Origin: Adineta steineri
Lineage: Eukaryota; Rotifera; Eurotatoria; Adinetida; Adinetidae
Reading direction: 5' to 3'
NCBI GenBank assembly: GCA_905250115.1
Contig: CAJNOI010000262.1
Coordinates: forward strand, 33,929-97,928
Length of the DNA: 64,000 bases
Shown: positions 1-11,864 of the stretch, in pieces
Layout: each line of letters starts with the position of its first letter
Numbering within the stretch: the stretch's first letter is position 1
Translations under genes and position numbers: made by a program
Notes under the pieces: generated by a model
What the model saw: the letters and a program-made list of their open reading frames with translations, nothing else
The model's database searches: none
What the model was told of the DNA's origin: nothing

Positions 1-214
1 CTATGACTCAATTATGCAAGTTGATCTATCACACAATTTCTACAAATAAACAAAAAGAAAACCTATTTCTTATTTTTATTTTACAATTCTTAATAATAAA
101 AAAAATTCCTATTGAATTTAACTACATTATTGATTAATAAAAAATAATTTAAATTTTTTTAGATTTAGTTATTAGTTGACGGTTGCGATAAAACAATTGA
201 AGAATTATTTTGTC

Positions 215-3200
215 ATGACTGAACGTTGTCAATTGCAGCATTTATCATTACAAAATAATGATATGCCTATTCATAAATGTATTTTATTACAAAATTATTT
301 TTTTTGAAAAATATTTATTAAATTCATTTTAATTTTAGCTATACCAATGGAAAAACTGGACTTTATAGAATTAAATCTAGTTAAAATTTTATGTTATCAA
401 ACTCCAAGTCGATTCTATGTTTATCTTCGTCAAAAATTAGATAGTCATGCAAAAGTAATAATAATAATATATAATATTTTACTTAATTTTATTTTTTTTT
501 ATTTATAGTTCCAAATAGAATTACAACGTGCTATGCAAAATTATCAATCAATATCAATACCTACACAACAATATCAACGTGATCAAGCAGTTGCTGCACA
601 AGATAATCATGCTGTATGGCATCGTGCAACTATATTAGGTAGATTTAATCTTAATTATTTTCTTTCTTTTACATCTAAATTAGATTTTTATTTACTTTTT
701 ATCAAGATTTAAATTTTAATTTAAAAGAAGTTTGTGTATATTTTGTTGATTTTGGTGAACAACAAACTATTGCATTAACAAATATCCGTTCATTACCACA
801 AGAATTCACTCGTCAACCAGCATTTGCCATTCCATGTCGTTTATATGACATATGTCCATTAAATGGAAATGAACATTCAACATGGAATTTAGATGATCCT
901 GTACATTATGAATGTAAATCACTTATGAGTGATGTTATGCATTGTAAAGTCCTTGATATTAAGGAACAAATTTGTTATATTATTCAAGTTGACATTCCTA
1001 GTAAGTATAAAACTTTAATCGAGATGTGTAATTTAGATGACTGATATAAAGTTGGTTGTAAAACGAAGAAACTAATCTCGAATTAAATTTTGATTATTAT
1101 AGATGAATAATAGAAGGCCTTAGAATAAGAAAAAGGTAGAGGTGCAGAATCTTCCCAAAAACCAAAAATTTCCTCCTTCGCGTGGGGACATATGAAGAAA
1201 ATTCTTCACCTCTGGAAAAAGGACTGCATAAAAAGTGTTCATAATAAAGAGAGAAATATTTTATCCATCAGATTCATGAGTATTCATTAGTAAAGATAAT
1301 TACGCATAATTTGAAATAAATTTTCCGTTAGTATAAAGAATAATCAACAATTCAAAAATATTACATGTTAAAATGTGGCGTTATTCGTTAGTCAAAGTTT
1401 TGAAATTTTAGTTACAGTATTCAAATTGATACCTGTTGACTAGATGATCATTAGTTAAGTTATTATAATAATAAATAAAATATTCATTAGACTATTGTCT
1501 ACGAGATAGTGATCATTGCGAAGAAACAATATGAAAAAAACAAAATTCGAATCTCGGCGATATATAACTGATATTCTTTGATACTAAATGATAAACTAAG
1601 TGAATAACGGCGATTCATGATATTCTTTGTTTATATAATACAGCGATGATCGTTACTATTCAACTAAACCGTTGAAGTTTCTGTATGAATGATTAAAAGA
1701 CATACAGAATAAGTTTCAGTATGACTTTATCGTGTGTGATATTTTTTGTAGTTTAAATATAATCTAAACTAAAGAAAATGATAAAAATTCGATTATCAGC
1801 GTCATCTATTTATCTTTATCCAGTGCTTCGCTTCTCTGTTTATTTATATTAAATTCTGGGTAACAACGTCGTAGCGTGATTAATCTCTTTTTCTTTATCT
1901 ATTCTTGAATTCAATTTATTCTTTTCTTTCGAATAGTAAACGATTAGTTTATCCATGTGACCTCCATACAGATTCAAAAGAAAAATGTATATATTAATCG
2001 ATAGATATACATCATTTTTTTCTCTTTTTAGAAGTGGGAGATCTTGGAACATTTCTTTTTCAGAAAAATCTTGCATCTCGTATAAACATGCAAACATCTC
2101 AACCAACAAATTATAATACAAATCAATCGCAACGATCATTTGGACGAGCACCACCTGGATTTTCAGGTCCACCTTCAATAGTCCAACAGCCATCGCAACG
2201 ATTGACACCACAAAATGATTATTATACTAATTCAACTAGTACAACTCAACAACCTCAAACTCATGTAGTACAAAAACCGGTTGTTCAACAAGCTTCTAGT
2301 ACAACGTAAGAACAGAAAAATAAAGTTGAAGTCTCGTTGACTTGGGCTATTAATAATTCAAAATATTTACGAGTAATCTATTCTATGTTTATACCTAGGA
2401 TACTATTGATATCTTTGAAATAATTTTTATTACGATGTTGTATTAATCGAGTTACAATTGACTTGATTGTTTTCGGATGTAATAATTTTCAATTTCTATA
2501 TCAATCATAATTCTAATGAGTTCAGTCACGTAGTGATATAAAATGTAGAGAAATTTCATACATTTTTACTCAAAAATGTAACCATTGATTGCACTGTAGC
2601 ACGAGTCATTTTTCTAAATTCTGTTTGTTTATAGACACCTTCTTATTTTTATTATTTCACACATCAATAGTGTTATAAATTGTACTTGAAATTTATTATA
2701 ACAGTATGAATGTATAATTGTAAAAATTGATAGAATACTTATGAGAAGATTAATATCGAGCTATTGAATGTTTAACCTAATTTAATTTATTAAGGTCATC
2801 CATGGATTCATCAGCGGAGATTCGTCCTCCATTTCCACCTCGTATGTATTCATTATTAAAAAAATTCATAAATTGAAAATCTCGATTTAAATTAATTTAG
2901 AGAATGGAAATTTTATCATCACTCACGTATATAGTGCTCTTGAATTCTACGGTTATTCTCAACAGCGTACAAAGGAATTAGATTCACTTCAAAAACATTT
3001 TGAAGATGTGTATAATAATAATAATGCAAACGATCAATCAATAAGTGTTAGTCTGTTATTCGATGGTGAAGCATGTGTAATTCAACAAGGTGATTTATAT
3101 CATCGTGCTATAATCAAGTAAATTTTTTCTTCCTTTTTTTTTTAATTTTAAACGAAAAAAAATCTTTTTTTCATTTAGACATCGTGAATCAGAATCAAGA

Positions 3201-6200
3201 GTATTAGTTAGACTTGTTGATCGTGGTGATGAAATTATTGTAGACACATCAGAATTATTACAACTTGATAAAAGATATTTAACCATACCAGCATTTGCAC
3301 AATTATTTCGTTTACATAATTATGATGAATCTGTAAGAAAGAGTTTTTTGTAAAACAAAATAAAATGATTTTTCTTTTATATTAGTCTAGTACAGCTACT
3401 ATCACACGTAAATTTAAAAAAATGATTCTTAAGCAAGTGGTTCAAATTACTCTGCAAGGAGCTGCAATAAATGGATTTTATCCTGTTGAAGTTAGAGTAT
3501 CTGATTTATCAGTTAATCAAGTTCTTCTTTCAAATGATACTATTCCAGTGGTATAATTAATCATTTTTTCTTTTAAGCAAATAAAAATCTTTTGTTTTAT
3601 TTTAGGTTGCACAGGCTATTCAATCACTTGAGTAAGATATTTATTTCGAATATTCTTTTTTTGCATTGAGAGAATAAATTTATTTAGAATACATAATACA
3701 AAAGTTCAACAGGATATGAATGTACAACGAACAAATGATGATTTACGTGCACCACAAAAATTATTAACAGGAGGAACACGTGCACAACCAGGTCGATTTG
3801 CAGTAAATCAACCTACTGCAAGTGAACCATCAACACGTTTTTCACGACCACAACAACAAGATGAACCGATATCAAGAGTAACAAATGAAAATCAACAAAC
3901 ACCAACTGAACAAAATCGTCCATATGGTAAAGAAATTTAAGAATAAATATTCAAGTTGTTTTCTTTTTTTGAAATATAAGGTCGAGAATTTAATAATGAT
4001 GAACAACGTAATCGAAATGAAGGTTTTTCTAATGATGAACCAAGAAGTGGAAATAATCGTGGAGGTGGTTTTGCTGATCGAGGAAGTAAAAATTTTATTT
4101 ATTTTTTCTTAATAAAATAATAAAAATGTTTTTTGAATTAGATCGAAATGGTTTTCAAGGTCGAACTTTCAGTCGAAATAATGATGACAATGAAAATGAA
4201 AATGGTGGACAACGTTCAACAAATTTTGCCAGTAAGAAATACGAAATAAACGATTGAAGTTTTCTATTCCTAACTGATATATGAAAAGAATCTCTATGAC
4301 GAATATCAGAATCGACGAATTATGCAACTACTTCGTAGAACTAGTATCTTAATTTAATTATGAAATATGATCTGAAAGAAATATTATATTGAATAGGGGT
4401 AGAAACTTATATTCATTATTTTCCTTTCTCCACAGGCGATGATAAATATTACAAGATTGTCTTTCACAGGAAGATAATTATACATAAAGAAAATATTAGC
4501 TCGTCTAAAACTATATTCATTTGCATAACCTTTTATTATCTTCTTTTTTTATTTTAAAGGTCGTGGTGGTGGTGGTGGTAGCAGATTTGCTGATCGAGGA
4601 GGTAAGTTCTAAAATAATAAAATTATTAAAATGCAAAATTGATTTTGTTTCTCAACTAGGTCGTACTGGTTTTGATGATCGTAATAATAATGAAAATAAT
4701 GGACAACGATCAGGAGGATTTGGCAGTAAGAAATTATACAAAAATGATTATTTTCATTCTTCTTTTTTTTTAATATTTAGATCGTGGTGGTTTTGCTGAT
4801 CGAGGTGGTTTCACTGATCGAGGTGGTGAGTATTTGATTGAATTAATTATTTATAATCAATAGTTTTGCTTAGGTCGCACTGGAGGCTTTCAAGATCATA
4901 ATAGTGGAAATCGAAATAATTTTAATGATGATCAAAATGATAATGATAATGGACAACGATCACAAGGATTTGCTAGTACGTAAATTTTTGTTAAAATTTT
5001 AATTTAATATTTGCGAAAATTTTTAGACCGTGGTGGATTTAATAATAGTGAACGAGGAGGACGAGGCAATGGATTTCAAAGTTATCGTGGTAGAGATGGT
5101 AGTCGAGATAACGCACCACGAAGAGGTGGATTTGGTGATCGTGGTGGATTTAGTGAACGTGGTGGTTTTAGTGAACGTGGTGGTTTTGGTGATCGTGGTG
5201 GTTTTAGTGATCGTGGTGGTTTTGGTAACCGCGGTGGTTTTAGTGAACGTGGTGGATTTAGTGATCGTGGCGGATTTAGTGATCGTGGCGGATTTAGTGA
5301 TCGTGGTGGCCAACGAGGAGGTAATTATCTATTGTAATCTAATTGTTTTCTATTTATACGAACTAAATTATTCATTTTTAAAGGTCGAGGTGGTGATCGC
5401 GGTGGACGATCTGGTGGTTTTAGAGATCAGAATAATAATAATAATGATGATTCAACAAAACCATTTACTGGTTGGGGCAGTATTAGATCCGCTACTAAAT
5501 CATTCGAATCTGGTGATCGTTTTATTGACAATGAAATTCCTAAAGAAACATTTCAATTTGCTATCAGTCATGTCGAAACACCAAATGATTTTTTTATTCA
5601 ATCATATTCCAAAGCTAATGAATTAGAACAATTATCCAAAGATTTACAATCTGAATATAAAGATGCACCTGAATTAGATTCAGATTCTTTTAAACCAAAT
5701 CAAATTTGTTTAGCAAAACATTCAGATAATTGTTGGTATCGTGCTATTATTCTATCAGTTAGTTTAATTAAAACAAATGTTCGTTTTGTTGATTTTGGTG
5801 ATACACTTGATATTAATAAACAATCAATTCGACAGATATCAAAAAAATTTTGTGAAAAACCACTATATGCATATCATTGTACATTACCAAATGTTGAAGG
5901 TAAATTGAAGAATCTATTTTTCCTTTTTTTCTATTTTCTTCTTTTAGTTAATGAAAAATTTAATAAAGATGAACTTATTGAAAAATGTGCTGAAAAAGTA
6001 TTTAATGGCAAACTTGAAAAAAATCTTTCTAATGATAAATATATTCTTCGATCAGATGATATTGAAAATTTAATGTTAGAAAATAATGCTATTCAAAAAA
6101 AATCAGACAATAAAATCAAAGGTCTTATTGTTTATATTGATTTTGATAAACATCAATTTTATATTCAAGATGATGAAAAAATAATGGAGATAATTAATGA

Positions 6201-8949
6201 TGGAGTAACAAATGCTAATGATGAATTATCTTCTGATGAAATTTCTATTAATTCAATGGTTGTATCAACATTTGAAGATGCGCCATATCGTGCATTAATT
6301 CAAGAAGATTTAGGTGAAAATGTTCAAGTTTATTTTGTTGATTTTGGAAATACGTATATATGTCCAAAAAATTCATTAAAAAAATGTAATGAAGAATTAA
6401 AAAAACATTCATATCAAGCTAAACAATGTGAATTATATAATATTTCGGAAAATGATTTAGATAATGCATTTAAACAACTTGAAGAATATTTAGAATCGAA
6501 TTTAGTTGAATATTCTATTATTAATAAAAATATGAATGTATTTCATGTTAAAATTTATACGAATGGAGAATGTTTTAACGAAAAATTTTCCAATCAATCA
6601 ATAGTAAATGATAAAAATGATACAAGTGTTGATATGGATGATCAATCAAGTACAACAACAACAGCAACAGTTAAAGAACAAGAAAGATCAACAAGTACAA
6701 CATGTAAAAGAAATAATGATCAAATTTTATCACCTGTTGGAAATTCATTGACTGTAGCAACAAATATCAAACGAAAAAAGAGTGAATCAGAAACAGAAGG
6801 TAGATAAATAATTGTTTAAAAGGAACGAGCACGAATAGCATCATATTGTTCTTGAGGGTGTATGTGAGGTGGTCTTACTAGAGAAGATTAAAGGAATTTT
6901 GGTTTCCCTATTCTTGATCAATAGTAACAAAAGTCTATTAAATTTCTACTGATATTGATGGAAGTATAGCTTACGAGGGGAACCGTCCGAATTGATTTAG
7001 ATCTCTTGAGACGGTAATAGAAAAATTTTCAAAGGATACGAACCCTTCGCCTTTTTCTCGAATTATGGTTATTTTGCTGGACTTGCCAGCTATGACAAAA
7101 GATTTATCAAAAACTCAATTTTTTAAGAGATGCACTCGTTTTAGCTGAGGTCCTTAGAGTCATATAGTGATTATAGGACCTATGTGCCAGCGAAATTTCA
7201 ATAGTTTGGTTTTTTAGTAAACCTCTTCTCATAGCTGGTAAGTCCATCAAGATGCTCATACTTCGAGAAGAATGGCGAAAGGTCCCCGAATTTTTCTAGT
7301 ATCATCTGATTCTACTTATACGCGAAATATCAGCTGAAAATGTCTGAATTCAAATCTCTTACTTTATATTTTAGCTAATCCAACAAAATATCGCCAAGGA
7401 ACTTTAACATATTTTGATAAAATTAATCCAATTGTTTATTTACAATTATTACCTGATTCTGTATCAACTATAGAACGAATAAATGAACTAATTGATAAGG
7501 CTGTTCAAGAAAATAAACATAATTCTTCATACGAAATCGGTGATCATATTATTGCTCAATTTTCTGATGATGAAAGTTATTATCGGGCTCGTATTGAATC
7601 TTATTCAGATTCAACAAAAACATATGCTGTTTACTTTCTTGATTATGGAAATCTTGATGAAAATGTACCTGTTGATCATTTGTTTTCTTATCCTGATGAA
7701 TTAAAACAAATTGAAGCACAAGCTCATAAATATTCTTTAGAAAATCAAACATCTCAAACATGGACAAAATCTGTTCTGCCATTAATTGAAGAAAAACAAA
7801 ATGAAACAATTGATTTTTATTTTATTAATGAAAATCAATCTATAATTCGTATAAAATTTTCTGAAAATGATAATCAAATATATAATAATCAACCAAGAAC
7901 ATTAAATGCAAATATATCAGGTACAAATAAAGATTGTTTTTATATTCATATATTACCTGATAGTGATACACTTATTTGTGAAATGTGTGAATTATTAGAA
8001 ACATATAAAGGTGAACATCAAACATCAAATCAATGGAATCTAAATGATTTATGTATTGTATTTGATAATGAACAAGAAAAATATTTTCGTGGAAAAATTC
8101 TTTCAATTAATAATGAGAATTATGATGTACAATGTATTGATTATGGAAATATTCTTGTCAATAAAACTAATGATGATATTTATTTATTAAATAATGACGA
8201 ATTATTAAAACAATCACCATTAGCTCAAAAATGTCGTTTATATGGTGTTAAAGAAGAAAATCAAAAAAAAGCAATTGAAGAAGTTATTAAAAATATTACT
8301 CCAACTGAAAATGTTACAATAACAGTTCAAAATGATCAAGATGATTCGTGTATGTTAGTAATGTTATTTCGAAATAATAATGAAATTGTCAATGATCTCT
8401 ATCAATCAGATAATGATAATCAAGTAAGAAATCATTCATATATCGTGATAAATAGAATATCCAACGATTACTCTATAGAAGTTATTTATACGGTAAAATA
8501 TTGATATCATAGCTGTCAAAACAGAAATTCTTTTTTAATATCATTCTGATAGACTAGTTTCATTTGGGATATAATAATTAACGATAGTTTTTTAAAAACT
8601 GAATATTAAATATATTTTCAAATAAATCTCTTTTTAGAAAGAAGCAGATACTGAAAAGAAACATGAAACATTACCAATTTCATTTGATTCAGCTATAGCA
8701 GCTGATGATTATATGTCAAATGCCGAAACACCATTTACAGTAAATGATCAACAATTAACATCACCAATTGGTGTTCCTCAAGCAAATAGTACACAACAAT
8801 ATTCTGATACAGCAAATGCAACTGTAAACAATTCATCACCATCAACAACATCGATGACAATCGATGGGACAATTGATTTTGGTGAAAATGATCCATCAAC
8901 AACGAATACAACAATAAAAGATGATACACAAAATGAATCTGTATCATAA
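215..8949 (+). CDS. Multi-Tudor protein with central RGG tract (22 exons, about 1,732 aa)
   Basis: Exons: 215-278, 339-454, 509-638, 707-1000, 2032-2305, 2795-2841, 2901-3117, 3179-3332, 3386-3550, 3606-3631, 3688-3926, 3981-4085, 4142-4231, 4560-4601, 4660-4725, 4781-4825, 4874-4975, 5027-5320, 5384-5899, 5948-6799, 7375-8423, 8638-8949; phase is kept at every junction. Six Tudor-type cores are visible, marked by VYFVDFGE (exon 4), VRLVDRGD (exon 8), VRFVDFGD (exon 19), VYFVDFGN (exon 20), VYFLDYGN and VQCIDYGN (exon 21). Between the second and third lies a Q/N- and RGG-rich stretch (exons 11-19). In animals, extended Tudor domains bind symmetrically dimethylated RG motifs on Piwi/Argonaute proteins in germ granules, so a piRNA-pathway scaffold is the likely role; this is inference. 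The last exon is an S/T-rich tail. The 5' end is uncertain: frame stays open from 176 to 215, so exons before the window may exist. Closest animal type: TDRD1/4/6-like; orthology not assignable by eye. Confidence 0.85.
1001..2031 (+). other. Long intron 4 of the Tudor gene with two short hairpins
   Basis: This 1,031-base intron is far longer than most introns of the gene (45-70 bases). It holds an imperfect inverted repeat (arms about 1138-1155 and 1194-1213) and a perfect 9-base inverted repeat (TTCTGTATG with CATACAGAA, about 1679-1710). No coding potential matching the gene was found. An open frame on the opposite strand (1849-2211) overlaps exon 5 and looks like chance. Confidence 0.6.
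5125..5304 (+). repeat. Ten-copy 18-bp tandem repeat encoding GGF(S/G)(D/E/N)R
   Basis: Ten head-to-tail 18-base units of the form GGTGGATTTAGTGATCGT, with small substitutions, sit inside exon 18 of the Tudor gene. Each encodes a hexapeptide such as GGFSDR or GGFGER, so joined units create RGG motifs, the usual substrate of arginine methyltransferases. The length is a multiple of three, so copy-number change keeps the frame. The last units (GGCGGATTTAGTGATCGT twice) are nearly identical, suggesting recent expansion. Confidence 0.9.
7018..7299. repeat. Imperfect foldback (inverted repeat) in intron 20 of the Tudor gene
   Basis: The left part of this segment is roughly the reverse complement of the right part. 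The best-matched core is 7079-7095 (GGACTTGCCAGCTATGA) against 7229-7245 (TCATAGCTGGTAAGTCC), one mismatch. Weaker pairing extends out to TAGAAAAATT/AATTTTTCTA and inward over about 30 bases. A small inner hairpin pairs AGGTCCT (7148-7154) with AGGACCT (7175-7181). It may be an old MITE-like or foldback element. No target-site duplication was recognised. Confidence 0.65.
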
Positions 8950-10144
8950 AATTAATCTGTGATAGTCGTTTGTTTTCTTTATTATATTAAATGTTCTAGT
9001 AGTTCAACTTAAAAAGAAAAAAAAATAAACAAGAAAGCCTCTCTTTTTTTTTCATTTTCTAAAACTATTGTAGTTTTTCGTTTTTTCTATGAATGTGAGA
9101 TGTTATTTTGTTCTTTGTTTCAGAAATAAAAAAGCATAGGAAAAAAAAGAAGCTGATTTATCCTTCTTAAAATAATATACAGAAAAAAAAGACTTTCAAT
9201 TGAGTGGAATTAATAGTTCAACAATGACTATACTATTTATTCAATGAACACACAAAAAACACAATTATTTATGTTGATTATAATCATTCAATGATCAAAA
9301 ATAGATTTCTTTTGTACAATCAATAGAAACATATGTTTTGTCGAATATTGAAGAGAGTAATTAAAAAGTATTCTCTTTTCTTTATGAACATTTTATTAAT
9401 AACTTATTAGTGAGAATTGATTTAGATATGAATTGACATAGATGTAATTATGAAAAGATTCAAATAGATATCAATTTGTTGAACCGAATAATCGAAAATA
9501 AAAGAAAGTTCATTTGTATGGTTTTATATGTTGAACAAATTCTCATTTTACACTTCTTATTTGAACAAAATTTCTTCAAAGTGAAGCATACATATTTAGT
9601 CGCGACGCTTGATTAATAGACAAAAACGCGCTGTATCACGCATTGAACGTATGGCTCATTATGAGTCATATAGAAAATTTGTTTTACTAACGTCATCTAT
9701 CATGACATCTCTTCAATCTCGTTCGTGTCTGTCTTATTTAGTTGCTAAGCAATGACGCTGCCTCATACAATATATATTATTCTCCGTCCTATGTTCGTTC
9801 TGTTCGTCCGAATGACTAATCACAACGTTCGTCTTGTCCTGTATGTGTCTAGCACTCTTTGCTCGCTGCTACTGCCGATGTAAGCGCGTCCGAGAGACGA
9901 GAGAGAAAAAGAGAGGCAAATAAATAGTTTTAGTCTATTTTTATGCTCACATACGCGCATCCTTATTCTAAGCCTGACATATTCTGAGAACGGGCAAACA
10001 TACGGCGATCTTTTGCTCAATTATACCACTAGTTCTTTCATCTCATAACACAGAAGAAAAAAAAGATTGTATCTTGTTTGATTTTTTCTAGATCTATCTT
10101 TACTAGCAAATATCATTTCATCAAGCCAAATCTAATCAATAATC
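8950..10144. other. Intergenic: 3' region of the Tudor gene and upstream region of 14-3-3
   Basis: AT-rich, with A- and T-runs just after the Tudor stop and an AATAAA-like signal near 9,025. From about 9,600 to 10,020 base composition is less AT-biased, with several CG dinucleotides; this is the likely promoter/5'UTR region of the 14-3-3 gene. No gene recognised; the 66-codon minus-strand frame at 9820-10020 shows no family features. Confidence 0.5.
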
Positions 10145-11124
<980 letters not shown>

Positions 11125-11864
11125 AATTGTTTCGTATAACACTTCCCACATTTTTTTTTCTGTCTGTGTACAACACACACACACACACACGCATACAACC
11201 GGTCACCAACCAAATTGACAAAACAACATTAAAAAAAAAACAAAACATTTTTTTCTCTTTTTTTTTTCTTTTTTTTCTTCTTTCTCTTAACACTTCTATC
11301 AACTGCGCTTCTTTATATTTTTATTCGTTCGTCGATGTCAACTTTCTTCTGTTTTTTTTTCTTCTTCTTCTTCTTCTTCTCTCTTTATCTCTTTGTGTGT
11401 GTGTGTTGGTTGTAATCACTTTTTTTTCTCATTAGCTGTTTATTCATTTTCTTCTTCAACTGTTCGTCTTATTCTTTTGTCTATTCATGTGTTATCGGCA
11501 TTGTATGTCTTGTGTAGAAAAACGAAGAAAAAACTTGCATACGTTTAACAAAAAAAAAACCATGGAAAAAAAACAAACCATATACACACACAATAAACTT
11601 CTCTTTCTTTTTTCTTAAATACATAAGTTATGATTTTATTAAGATAAAAGTTATAAAATAAAACATTCATGATTTGATTTATCTTATGTATTTTTTCATT
11701 TGGAGAAACGTCTAGAAGCTTCTCTCTAACAGCTTGAATATTTTTATTGAAAGAACGACGCAAAAAAACGAAAACGACTCAGTATTTTAACAATAACAAG
11801 CTTATCTGAAAAGAAAAACATTGTTTTCGTTTATTATCGGAATCAAAAAAAGATAACAAAAAAA
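11125..11864. other. Convergent intergenic spacer with CA, CTT and T-rich microsatellites
   Basis: The spacer between the tails of 14-3-3 (+) and PEX1 (-). It contains a (CA)n run near 11,170, long T/CTT tracts (11,240-11,390), a short (GT)n run near 11,396 and an AATAAA at about 11,592, which probably ends the 14-3-3 transcript. The two genes may overlap in their 3'UTRs. Frames here are low-complexity and not considered coding. Confidence 0.6.

Noticed and set aside
1..214. Possible upstream Tudor-gene exon (open frame 176-214; ATG at about 3)
   Set aside because: A frame is open from 176, but no donor/acceptor pair linking it to earlier sequence could be shown; left as uncertainty of the 5' end.
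1849..2211. Minus-strand frame of 120 codons
   Set aside because: Overlaps exon 5 of the Tudor gene antisense, with no family features.
5023..5626. Open frames on both strands over the RGG exon (Thr/Lys-rich and Val/Ile-rich)
   Set aside because: They are frame shadows of the 18-bp repeat; the RGG frame fits the exon chain.
11127..11435. Plus-strand frame of 102 codons downstream of 14-3-3
   Set aside because: Built from CA, T and CTT microsatellites in the 3'UTR.
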